Shown piece by piece: positions 26,500 through 34,376 of a stretch of DNA of 64,000 bases. This DNA comes from Fusibacter sp963666805 (GTDB taxonomy: Bacteria; Bacillota; Clostridia; Peptostreptococcales; Acidaminobacteraceae): contig CAXXWR010000003.1 in assembly GCA_963666805.2 (NCBI GenBank), forward strand, positions 124,001 through 188,000, in the 5' to 3' direction. Numbering within the stretch: the first letter of the stretch is position 1; each line of letters opens with the position of its first letter. Under the pieces are notes generated by a model. That model was given only the letters and a program-made list of their open reading frames with translations. It had not been told where the DNA came from and searched no databases. The translations under genes were made by a program, and so were the position numbers.

Positions 26500-26539
26500 A
26501 TAATTGTAATGATTACAAGTATAAACTCATTACAATTAT
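26500..26539. promoter_or_regulatory. Fur-family-like box and long dyad in the metal operon promoter
   Basis: TTGTAAT-G-ATTACAA (26504-26518) is a perfect 7-1-7 dyad of the form recognised by Fur-family proteins, closest to the Zur type (TCGTAAT-N-ATTACGA). It is part of a larger repeat: ATAATTGTAATGA (26500-26512) and TCATTACAATTAT (26527-26539) are perfect 13-base arms. A plausible minus-strand promoter (TTACAA, 16 bases, TAATAT) overlaps it. Confidence 0.6.
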
Positions 26540-26544
26540 GTATT

Positions 26545-26576
26545 AAAAAAACCAGCCGTCATCCGACAACTGGTTT
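26545..26576 (-). terminator. Terminator after MetE-like gene
   Basis: Arms AAACCAGTTGTC and GACGGCTGGTTT (two G-U pairs on the minus strand) with loop GGAT, followed by six or seven T. Confidence 0.8.
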
Positions 26577-26605
26577 CATCTTATTCTCTTTATTTATAAA
26601 AGTAC

Positions 26606-27721
26606 CTAATCATTCCAAACCAATTCAGCAATCTCTCTCACACGTTTAATCTTTAACCATTGGTCTTCCTCGGTTAACTGGTTGCCTTCTTCCGTTGAAG
26701 CAAAACCACATTGAGGACTTAGACATAACCTATCAAGAGGTAAATACTGAGCAGCTTCTTTGATTCTCTTAATAATATGATCTTGATCTTCTAATTCAGG
26801 CGATTTGGATGTGATTAATCCAAGTACAACTTTTTTATTACCGTTAACATGGCCAAGCGGTTCAAATCCACCCGATCTTTCATCATCAAATTCCAAATAG
26901 AAAGCATCTACATTTTCATCTCTAAATAAGGTGGGTGCTACTTTACCATATCCGCCTTCTGTCGCCCAAGTCGAATGATAATTGCCTCTACATATATGTG
27001 TATTAATAACCAAATCGCTCGGTTTATCTTCAATCGCTAAATTATTAATTCTAATATATTTTTGTATGATTTCGTCTACGCCCGCTTCATCAGTTCCTAA
27101 AATAAAAGCGGCATTAGGATCTACAATAACCCCCCAAGTACAGTCATCAAATTGAATATTACGACAACCTTCCCCATATAAATCTAAGATAATCTGCTTA
27201 TAAACCTTTGTTATATCTTGAATTAATACTTCTTCATCAGAATATATAGCAACTGTACGCTCCGCATTCATAGGCATTAACATTTGGAACAAAAATTGTG
27301 CTGGTGAAGGCATTGTCATTCTCGCAACTGTCTTATCATCCTCAAACTGTTTTAAGAACACATAATGGTCTACAAAGGGATGCCGACCTACACTTAATTT
27401 ACCTGATAAAAACGTATCGTCAATTAAAGCTGTTTCACCGTGAAAAGGAATGCCCGTATTGGTTTTTTCATGTGAAATGCCGTCAACCGCCCACATAAAA
27501 TCCAAATGCCATGAACTTCTTCTAAATTCTCCATCTGTAATACATTGTAGCCCTACTTGTTTTTGTTTTGTAACAAGTTCTTCAATGCATTTATCTTCTA
27601 CTCTCGTCAACTCTTCTCTTGTTATTTTGCCATCACTCAATGCTTGGCGTGCTTTTTTAAGGACTTCTGGTCTTAAAAAACTACCAACAACATCATAGCG
27701 AAAAGGGGCATGTTTAGTCAT
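26606..27721 (-). CDS. MetE C-terminal-like methyltransferase (YxjG/YxjH family)
   Basis: 371 residues, single domain equivalent to the C-terminal catalytic half of cobalamin-independent methionine synthase. Recognisable: DVVGSFLRP at the N-terminus, ITDGEFRR, QFDDCTW, the zinc-ligand region HICRGNYHS and LSPQCGFAS near the C-terminus. Single-domain members act in methionine or S-methyl compound metabolism with varied methyl donors, so the donor is unknown. No SAM riboswitch or T-box is visible; a 7-3-7 dyad lies just downstream of its promoter. Confidence 0.87.
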   Translation of the reverse strand: MTKHAPFRYDVVGSFLRPEVLKKARQALSDGKITREELTRVEDKCIEELVTKQKQVGLQCITDGEFRRSSWHLDFMWAVDGISHEKTNTGIPFHGETALIDDTFLSGKLSVGRHPFVDHYVFLKQFEDDKTVARMTMPSPAQFLFQMLMPMNAERTVAIYSDEEVLIQDITKVYKQIILDLYGEGCRNIQFDDCTWGVIVDPNAAFILGTDEAGVDEIIQKYIRINNLAIEDKPSDLVINTHICRGNYHSTWATEGGYGKVAPTLFRDENVDAFYLEFDDERSGGFEPLGHVNGNKKVVLGLITSKSPELEDQDHIIKRIKEAAQYLPLDRLCLSPQCGFASTEEGNQLTEEDQWLKIKRVREIAELVWND

Positions 27722-27772
27722 AATCGTCTCCTTTTAATCTATAAAATTAAGGCTCACTTCTCTATGCCTTTT

Positions 27773-27789
27773 ACCAACAATATGTTGGT
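27773..27789. promoter_or_regulatory. Operator-like dyad of the MetE-like gene
   Basis: ACCAACA-ATA-TGTTGGT is a perfect seven-base inverted repeat beginning two bases downstream of the -10 box of the minus-strand promoter, a typical repressor position. The binding protein is unknown. Confidence 0.5.
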
Positions 27790-27791
27790 TT

Positions 27792-27821
27792 ATTATACAC
27801 CTAAATCCAATAATATTACAA
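27792..27821 (-). promoter_or_regulatory. Sigma-A promoter of the MetE-like gene
   Basis: Minus strand TTGTAA, 18-base spacer, TATAAT. Confidence 0.65.
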
Positions 27822-27901
27822 TTATTTAATGAATCATTCAAAAAAATTCATTATTCATTTTGTAACCTGTTTAGAGCATCTTCGTTTCAGGTAAAAAGAT
27901 A

Positions 27902-27910
27902 TGGTATAAT
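27902..27910 (+). promoter_or_regulatory. Extended -10 promoter of the 5'-nucleotidase gene
   Basis: TGGTATAAT is a perfect -10 with the TG extension, which would offset the lack of a clear -35. It is 50 bases upstream of the ATG. Confidence 0.55.
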
Positions 27911-27959
27911 GCTTATAGTTGTGCCACACCCCTGATTAAAAAGAAAAAAAGAGGTAAAT

Positions 27960-29525
27960 ATGGAACCCATTAAAATATATTTTACAACTGATACCCATGG
28001 CTATTTATTACCCACGGATTATTCAGATTTTGAAACGAAACCCATGGGAGTCATCTCAATTGCCCATGAAATCCAAAAAAATAAAAATACACTTCTGATT
28101 GATGGAGGGGACACGATTCAAGGTTCGCCTTTTACCACCTATCTTCATGATTTTGCAAACGATGCCAGTCTTGTCGCTCAGGTGATGAATGTAATTGGTT
28201 ATGACTACGTCACACTTGGAAATCACGACTTTAACAATGGTATTGATTATTTAAAAACCTACGTCAATACTTTAAATGCGCCAGTTCTCTGTGGCAATGT
28301 CCAAACCAATAGCGATGATTCTTTCACAGATCCTTTTCATATTGTAACACTTCCAAACGGAATCAAAATCGGTCTTTTCGGAGTTGTCACTGACTATGTC
28401 AACGTTTGGGAAAAAGCCGATAATCTCACCCCTTATCAAGTGACTTCACCTTTTGAATCTGCTAAGAATAGCGTTGAACAACTTCAATCACAAGCAGTTG
28501 ATCTTATCATCGGTATTTATCATGGTGGCTTTGAAGTTGATCTTGAAACAGGTAAAACAGTCTCTCACACTTCGGAAAATATTGCTTACAAACTATGCCA
28601 AAACCTTGACATTGATCTCTTATTGACAGGTCACCAGCATCTTTCAATTTACAATCAAGTCGTTCACGGAACTCAAGTCATTCAAGCGGTTAACAACGCT
28701 ACCGAATATATCGAAATTACCATTACCCCTCAAGCAGACGGCACTTTTAACTATGCTTGTATCAGTAAAAAACCACAAGCTGTCAGCCCTGAAAATGAAT
28801 TGGTTAAAAAGATTCAACCTATTAACGACAAGGTTCAAACTTGGCTAGATCAAAAAATTGGTGAACTCAGTCGCCCACTTGCAGCAGACCAACATCTGAA
28901 AATGGCACTTGAAACGCCTTATTTGGCCAATTTTTTAAATCAAGTTCAACTGGACTTTAGTGGTGCTGATATTTCATGTACGTCACTTGCCAACGACGTT
29001 AAAGGGATTAGACAAGCTTTGACTCTTAGAGATATCATTTCAACCTACATCTATCCCAATACACTGGCTGTATTGGATGTTAGTGGTGATGTACTCAAAC
29101 AGGCTCTTGAACAATCAGCAAGTTATTTTAAAGTGCTTAATGAAAAGATCTCTTATGCAGAGGCATTTTTAAAACCTAAAACTGCCCATTACAATTATGA
29201 TTATTTTTCAGGAATCCATTATACCATCGACTTAAATCAACCCGTGGGTAACCGTGTAAGTTCTATTCAGTTTGAAGGAAAAGAAATTCAACCTCAAGAT
29301 CACTTTAAACTGGTTATGAATAATTATAGAGCAACTGGTGCAGGTCATTATGATTTTTACGCCCAATGCCCTGTCGTGGCAGAATATGCTATAACCACTT
29401 CAGAAATGGTTGCCGATTATATTAAAAATCACCAACCCATTTGTCAGGTTGATGAAAAGCACTACTATAAGGTAATCTTACCTCATCAAAATGAAGCCTC
29501 TGCTCAAGTAAAACTTCAAGAATAG
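27960..29525 (+). CDS. Cytoplasmic 5'-nucleotidase/metallophosphoesterase (UshA/YunD-like)
   Basis: 521 residues. The N-terminal metallophosphatase domain (1-290) carries the metal ligands in TTDTHGY, GGDTIQG, GNHDFNNG and TGHQHLS. The C-terminal half (about 310-500) is a 5'-nucleotidase substrate-binding domain (GADISCTSLAN, NNYRATGAGHYDFY). Family members hydrolyse nucleotides, UDP-sugars or other phosphodiesters. There is no signal peptide or membrane anchor, so it should act in the cytoplasm like YunD rather than outside like UshA. Convergent with the phn transporter and separated by a shared terminator. Confidence 0.88.
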   Translation: MEPIKIYFTTDTHGYLLPTDYSDFETKPMGVISIAHEIQKNKNTLLIDGGDTIQGSPFTTYLHDFANDASLVAQVMNVIGYDYVTLGNHDFNNGIDYLKTYVNTLNAPVLCGNVQTNSDDSFTDPFHIVTLPNGIKIGLFGVVTDYVNVWEKADNLTPYQVTSPFESAKNSVEQLQSQAVDLIIGIYHGGFEVDLETGKTVSHTSENIAYKLCQNLDIDLLLTGHQHLSIYNQVVHGTQVIQAVNNATEYIEITITPQADGTFNYACISKKPQAVSPENELVKKIQPINDKVQTWLDQKIGELSRPLAADQHLKMALETPYLANFLNQVQLDFSGADISCTSLANDVKGIRQALTLRDIISTYIYPNTLAVLDVSGDVLKQALEQSASYFKVLNEKISYAEAFLKPKTAHYNYDYFSGIHYTIDLNQPVGNRVSSIQFEGKEIQPQDHFKLVMNNYRATGAGHYDFYAQCPVVAEYAITTSEMVADYIKNHQPICQVDEKHYYKVILPHQNEASAQVKLQE

Positions 29526-29532
29526 ACTATAA

Positions 29533-29582
29533 AAAAGGTGCGGTTGCCAAACTCTATTTTGAGTATGCAAACGCACCTTTTA
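29533..29582. terminator. Bidirectional terminator between nucleotidase and phn operon
   Basis: Arms AAAAGGTGCG and CGCACCTTTT extended by a second short stem (TTGC/GCAA). T or A tracts on both sides suit the convergent transcripts. Confidence 0.75.
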
Positions 29583-29598
29583 TAAGGCTTTATTCTAT

Positions 29599-30411
29599 TT
29601 AGAAGCCTCTCGCCAATCGATTTCTCAATTTAGAAGAAAACATTTCGACTATAATCACAATTACAATCAATCCAATGAGGATTGATCCAACCTCATGCCA
29701 TCTATAGGCACTCATAGCAAATACAAGCGGTGCACCAATTCCACCTGCACCAACAAGACCTAATATAGAAGCATTTTTAATATTGATTTCATATCTGTAA
29801 ATAACTGTCGATAAGAAGTTAGAGGTTAATTGAGGAATAATCCCATATCTGATTTTTTGATAGGTATTACAGCCAGAAGCATCCAATGCTTCAATAATAC
29901 CACCATCCAACTCTTCTATTGATTCAATATAAAGTTTTGCAATCATTCCAATCGACTCAACTGCAAGTGTTAAGACACCTGTCATCGGTCCTGGCCCCGT
30001 CACTCTAATAAAAACCAAACCATAGACAAAAGCAGGAAAAGTTCTAATCGCTACAATTACAATTGCCCCTAAATAACTCACCCACTTGGGAACCATATTA
30101 GTTGCAGAGACAAAGGCCAATGGAATAGCCAAAATCGCTCCAAATATAGTTCCTAAAAAAGCAATACTTAGTGTTTCTAACAATAGATAAGGAACACCTT
30201 GGCGTGTTAAATTAAATAAGAGCCCAGTGTCAGGTGTAAAGATTCCAAAGAAAATGTTTTTAGCAATACTAAGACCACTATCATGAAGCCCATTAAATTC
30301 CACTGACTTCGAAGCCGTTAAGAATAATACCATTAAAACAATGACCGTCATAAGATTTCTTACCCAGCGCTTAGGCTCTTGGTCTAATATCTGTTTAACC
30401 GATTCACTCAT
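29599..30411 (-). CDS. phnE: Phosphonate-type ABC transporter permease 2
   Basis: 270 residues, about six membrane helices, with the cytoplasmic coupling motif region EALDASGCNTYQKIRYGIIPQ of PhnE proteins. It overlaps the preceding phnE by one base (TAATG), so the pair is translationally coupled and probably forms a heterodimeric channel. It belongs to the phosphonate/phosphite import family; no C-P lyase, phosphonatase or phosphite dehydrogenase gene is present nearby. Confidence 0.9.
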   Translation of the reverse strand: MSESVKQILDQEPKRWVRNLMTVIVLMVLFLTASKSVEFNGLHDSGLSIAKNIFFGIFTPDTGLLFNLTRQGVPYLLLETLSIAFLGTIFGAILAIPLAFVSATNMVPKWVSYLGAIVIVAIRTFPAFVYGLVFIRVTGPGPMTGVLTLAVESIGMIAKLYIESIEELDGGIIEALDASGCNTYQKIRYGIIPQLTSNFLSTVIYRYEINIKNASILGLVGAGGIGAPLVFAMSAYRWHEVGSILIGLIVIVIIVEMFSSKLRNRLARGF

Positions 30412-31232
30412 TATGACAACCTCTCTCTCAATGTTCTACTTAATGTCTCAATCATAACAACTGTGATAAACAGCATGACTAAAACCATGCCGACCTTACT
30501 GTACTCTCTCCATCCCAATTTTTCATCTAATAAGAGGCCTATTCCACCTGCACCAACATAGCCTAAAATGGCCGCATATCTTACGTTTACTTCAAAAACA
30601 TAAAGTGCTATTGATAAAAAAGTAGGCAATATTTGGGGTACAACAGATGCTAAGAAAGCTTCAAGTTTAGTTGCTCCCATAGATTCAAGTGCTTCAAAAG
30701 GTTTCATATCAACTGTTTCAATTTGTTCGTATAACATCTTTGCTGTTATGGCAAAGGTAAATATGCCTATGGCAAGTGTCCCTGCAAATGTGCCTATCCC
30801 AAAGATATAAGTAGCTATTAATGCAATAATTAACGTTGGAATCGTTCTAAGAATACTTAAAATAAATCGAATTATTTGTAGTAGGATTTTATTAGTATTG
30901 ATATTTTGAGAGGATAAGATCGCAAAGGGAACGGCTAAAATAGCACCTACTCCAGATCCTAACAAAGACATCATAATGGTGTCCCACAAGGGTTTCCATA
31001 CGTTATTCATATAGGATAAGTCTGGTGGAAACATACGTGAGACAATTTTAACCAGTTCTTTTCTACCATCATAAATAACGCCCACATTAAATCCTGTCAC
31101 TTCAACCGCAATGATCGTCATAATGAGAAGAATCATCACCACATAAGGCGTCACTTTCTTAGGAGGCTGAACAATTTTCCCATCACCAAGTTCAATCGGT
31201 TGAGGAATAAACCAATGTTTGATAAACTGCAT
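30411..31232 (-). CDS. phnE: Phosphonate-type ABC transporter permease 1
   Basis: 273 residues, about six helices, coupling region EALESMGATKLEAFLASVVPQ. I place the start at the ATG at 31232, seven bases after GGAGG and directly after the phnC stop. A longer in-frame start would overlap phnC by 23 bases and has no ribosome site. Paralogous to the following permease. Confidence 0.9.
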   Translation of the reverse strand: MQFIKHWFIPQPIELGDGKIVQPPKKVTPYVVMILLIMTIIAVEVTGFNVGVIYDGRKELVKIVSRMFPPDLSYMNNVWKPLWDTIMMSLLGSGVGAILAVPFAILSSQNINTNKILLQIIRFILSILRTIPTLIIALIATYIFGIGTFAGTLAIGIFTFAITAKMLYEQIETVDMKPFEALESMGATKLEAFLASVVPQILPTFLSIALYVFEVNVRYAAILGYVGAGGIGLLLDEKLGWREYSKVGMVLVMLFITVVMIETLSRTLRERLS

Positions 31233-31233
31233 T

Positions 31234-31998
31234 TTACGCCTCCAATTGTTCTTCATCCATTAGTGCTTCACCATAAATTTCTTTAAGCACTTGTGTATTG
31301 ACACCATCTGCACCACCATCATATACAACGGTTCCTGCCTTAATACCAATCACCCGATCTGCGTATTTTAGTGCTAAATCAACATGATGAATATTGATAA
31401 TAACTGTAATATTTAAATCTTTATTGATACGTTTAAAATCTTGCATGACTGTTTTGGCTGTCATTGGATCAAGTGATGCTACAGGCTCATCAGCTAAAAT
31501 GATTTCAGGATCCTGTGCCAGAGTTCTCGCCAAGGCAACCCGCTGCATTTGTCCACCTGATAATTGATCTGTTCTGATATAGGCCTTTTCTAAAATTCCC
31601 ACTTTATCAAGTGCCTCTAAAGCCATTATTTTATCTGATTTTGAATATAAGCCTAAAATTGATTGCCATAAGGGCAAATCAGGAACTCTTGACGTAAGCA
31701 CATTTTTAATAACACTTGTTCTAGGAACAAGATTAAAAGATTGAAATACCATTCCAATTTTTCTTCTAAATCGTCTAAGTTCTTTCCCTTTAAGGTTATT
31801 AACGACCTGCCCATTGACTTCTAAAATGCCACCGTTAATATCATGCATTCTATTGATTGTTCTGATTAATGTTGACTTACCTGCACCTGATAATCCGATA
31901 ATAGCAATAAACTCACCTTGCTCAATATCTAAAGTCACATTTTTAAGTGCATGTAGTCCACCAGGATAAACCTTGTCTACATTTTTAAATGAAATCAT
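31234..31998 (-). CDS. phnC: Phosphonate-type ABC transporter ATP-binding protein
   Basis: 254 residues. Walker A GLSGAGKST, signature LSGGQMQRVALARTL, Walker B IILADEP. The spacing and TINRMHDINGGILEVNG are typical of PhnC. It is separated from phnD by 145 bases containing a terminator hairpin, so its expression is probably lower than that of phnD. Confidence 0.93.
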   Translation of the reverse strand: MISFKNVDKVYPGGLHALKNVTLDIEQGEFIAIIGLSGAGKSTLIRTINRMHDINGGILEVNGQVVNNLKGKELRRFRRKIGMVFQSFNLVPRTSVIKNVLTSRVPDLPLWQSILGLYSKSDKIMALEALDKVGILEKAYIRTDQLSGGQMQRVALARTLAQDPEIILADEPVASLDPMTAKTVMQDFKRINKDLNITVIINIHHVDLALKYADRVIGIKAGTVVYDGGADGVNTQVLKEIYGEALMDEEQLEA

Positions 31999-32034
31999 TC
32001 AATTGGTCTCCTCTGTTCAATACTTTTTTGGAAG

Positions 32035-32058
32035 AAAAAAGCTCATGATTTCATGAGC
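32035..32058 (-). terminator. Intra-operon terminator between phnD and phnC
   Basis: Perfect arms GCTCATGA and TCATGAGC with a two-base loop, followed by six T on the minus strand. Confidence 0.75.
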
Positions 32059-32143
32059 CTTTCTTTGTTCACTCAATGCCTTATCCGTTACCATTAGGCT
32101 TCTCAAGATAGACACTTATTTTAATACTCCTGCTAATGTTAAC

Positions 32144-33154
32144 CTATTGAAGTGATTTTAAAAGTTCTTGAGCTTTTCTTTCACTATCATAATCTGAATC
32201 TTTCGCAACTTGGTAACCTTCATGCGAATAAATAGCAATCACTTTTTTACCTTCATCAGTACTTGCAATATTAATAAACGCTTGTTGTAAAGCTGCTTTA
32301 AATGCATCAGTCATGATTTCTGAATTTTTACTAACTGAAATGGTATCATTATAAATATTATCAGTAACACCAATCACACCTGTTTCTTCCCAAATAGAGC
32401 CTGTTCTTTCATATTCACTTGTCCATTTGTCAGCATAATCTCTTCTTGCATCAGCATAGATAGTTCCAACATCAATTTGACCTGAAGCAAGTCTTGCCAT
32501 TGTCGAACCATAAGAGTCTGTTTGAACAACATTTGGAAGGTCAGTCATTGAAAGACCAAAGTTGTCATTTAACCAAATACTTGGATAAATGTATCCAGAC
32601 GATGACGATGAGGATCTAACCCCCCAGTTAAGGCCTTCTAAATCTTCTTTTGTTAACGCTTGTCCTGCATTGACTTTAGCAAGTATGGCTTGACCTTTTT
32701 CAGAAGGACCCGCAACAATTAAACCTTTGTAATAGGTGACTTGATCTTCAACAGCTTCTGTTGCCTTTCCATCATTCCAATCTGCTGGATTAGAAGAATC
32801 TTTTGAAAGTCCAGCACGTGTTGCTGTCAAAATAACATCTGCATCATCACTATAAAGTGCATAAGTTCCACCAGGAATGAATCCAATATCAGCAGTACCC
32901 GCTGATAAAGCTTCACCTACAGCTTCATAACTTGTACCTACTTGAATATCAATTTGATCAAACTTGTATCCTGCTTTGTCTAATTCATCTTTTAAGAGTG
33001 TTTTAAGCGGTTCAGTTGCTGCAATAATTTCATCCGGTTCTCTTGAAGGTACAAAATAGACTGTTAACTTATCATTTCCACTGTTTCCTGCACATCCTGT
33101 AAATGCACCTAATACCATTATTAATACTAATAATAATGAAATTGCTTTTTTCAT
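32144..33154 (-). CDS. phnD: PhnD-type substrate-binding lipoprotein
   Basis: 336 residues. Lipoprotein signal peptide ending FTGC (Cys20). The mature domain has the PhnD pattern: VYFVPSREPDEI at the start, VGTSYEAVGEALSAGTADIGF, then RSSSSSSGYIYPS, the Ser-rich loop that holds the phosphonate or phosphite group. Ligand could be phosphonates, phosphite or hypophosphite; not resolvable here. AGGAGG precedes the ATG. A promoter lies about 170 bases upstream. Confidence 0.92.
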   Translation of the reverse strand: MKKAISLLLVLIMVLGAFTGCAGNSGNDKLTVYFVPSREPDEIIAATEPLKTLLKDELDKAGYKFDQIDIQVGTSYEAVGEALSAGTADIGFIPGGTYALYSDDADVILTATRAGLSKDSSNPADWNDGKATEAVEDQVTYYKGLIVAGPSEKGQAILAKVNAGQALTKEDLEGLNWGVRSSSSSSGYIYPSIWLNDNFGLSMTDLPNVVQTDSYGSTMARLASGQIDVGTIYADARRDYADKWTSEYERTGSIWEETGVIGVTDNIYNDTISVSKNSEIMTDAFKAALQQAFINIASTDEGKKVIAIYSHEGYQVAKDSDYDSERKAQELLKSLQ

Positions 33155-33593
33155 TGTGTCCTCCTAAATTCGATTGATCAAACCTTTAATCATCGTTGTT
33201 GTTTTTATGATTAATTGTAAAATACAGCCCTTTGAAACAAGCTATTGAAACTTTAAAATAAGTCAAAAAACGATTTTACAACTAATTCCGTTTGAATAAG
33301 AAATGGCTTTATAAAGCATTTAAAATTATAACAAGTGACTTTTCCATTGGCAACCGGTTTCACCGTATCATAACACAAGCTTTACAAAGGATAAATTATT
33401 CCATACCCATTCAACGAACTTTATCATATTGTATACATGAAAAAGTATGTCTATATATTCTAAATTTAGGTTTAATCTCGATTTTTTTATAAAAAACAGC
33501 TTCTCTTGTCATAAAATGCCGTACTTTATTCAATCATTAAATAGGAAATCACAACTTTACATTCCTTTTTACATGCCTTGGCCTTGTAGACAC
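33155..33593. other. 439-base intergenic region holding the phnD promoter
   Basis: Apart from the promoter at 33325-33353 and a small palindrome (GCTTTATAAAGC within 33300-33320, in the phnD leader) I see no gene or RNA. No Pho box could be identified with confidence. Confidence 0.5.
33325..33353 (-). promoter_or_regulatory. Sigma-A promoter of the phn operon
   Basis: Minus strand TTGCCA, 17-base spacer, perfect TATAAT. It leaves a leader of about 160 bases before phnD. Confidence 0.7.
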
Positions 33594-34223
33594 TCACTTT
33601 TGGTTACTATTGACGACCTCTTGCCAAGCACTTTCATCAAAAAGACGTTCTTTATAGTAATAGTGTTGATCTTCTTCATTAATCTCACGAATCACTCTGC
33701 ATGGGTTACCTACAGCAACATGGTTACTTGGAATATCTTTTGTAACAACACTCCCCGCCCCTATAACGACATTATCTCCAATGGTCACACCTGGACAAAC
33801 AACACTATTGCCTCCTATCCAAACATTATTACCAATCTTTACAGCTATACCATATTCATAACCACTATTACGCGAACGCGGATGAATAGGATGTCCCGCT
33901 GTATAAATCGCAACATTAGGTGCAAACATGCAATTATCTCCAATGGTGACTTGTGCCACATCAAGAATAGTACAATTATAATTGGCATAAAAATGCTTAC
34001 CAACGTGTATATTCTCTCCATAATCACAAAAAAAAGGGGGTGTAATCATAATATCATGATCTGTTTTTAGTAGTTTTTGAGCTAAACGTTTAAGCTGATC
34101 AAACTCATCATAGGGTGTATGATTAAATTCAAAAAGTAATCGTTTACACTGTTTCTGGTCTGCTATTAACTGTGCGTCACATTTGTAAGGTAATTCATTA
34201 TTTTTACGATATTTATGATCCAT
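33594..34223 (-). CDS. Maltose/galactoside O-acetyltransferase-type sugar acetyltransferase
   Basis: 209 residues. N-terminal Mac domain (about 5-60) followed by left-handed beta-helix hexapeptide repeats (e.g. IGDNCMFAPNVAI, IGNNVWIGGNSVV, IGDNVVIGAGSVV). The catalytic His is in TAGHPIHP. Transfers acetyl from acetyl-CoA to a sugar hydroxyl. I use the ATG at 34223, preceded by GGAGGAAAAAAG, rather than one 30 codons upstream that would add an atypical hydrophobic extension and reach into the terminator of the oleate hydratase gene. Confidence 0.88.
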   Translation of the reverse strand: MDHKYRKNNELPYKCDAQLIADQKQCKRLLFEFNHTPYDEFDQLKRLAQKLLKTDHDIMITPPFFCDYGENIHVGKHFYANYNCTILDVAQVTIGDNCMFAPNVAIYTAGHPIHPRSRNSGYEYGIAVKIGNNVWIGGNSVVCPGVTIGDNVVIGAGSVVTKDIPSNHVAVGNPCRVIREINEEDQHYYYKERLFDESAWQEVVNSNQK

Positions 34224-34296
34224 CTTTTTTCCTCCATCTTCTCTGATGTATTCTGTTTCCAGTATAATCTTTTTTACCCTTACCCACAATTGACCC

Positions 34297-34336
34297 AAAA
34301 AAAATAAACACATGACTCATCAAGCCATGTGTTTAT
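34297..34336 (-). terminator. Terminator after oleate hydratase gene
   Basis: Eleven-base perfect arms ATAAACACATG and CATGTGTTTAT followed by seven or more T on the minus strand. Confidence 0.85.
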
Positions 34337-34376
34337 CTTCAAACCTTATCTGAAAGTGATTAGTTATCTAAAAGTA

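Noticed and set aside
27722..27959. SAM riboswitch or T-box upstream of the MetE-like gene
   Set aside because: The leader is only about 60 bases after the predicted start site and shows just one short dyad.
33447..34070. Plus-strand 207-codon open frame overlapping the sugar acetyltransferase
   Set aside because: It is antisense to a gene with clear hexapeptide repeats and has no family resemblance or ribosome site.
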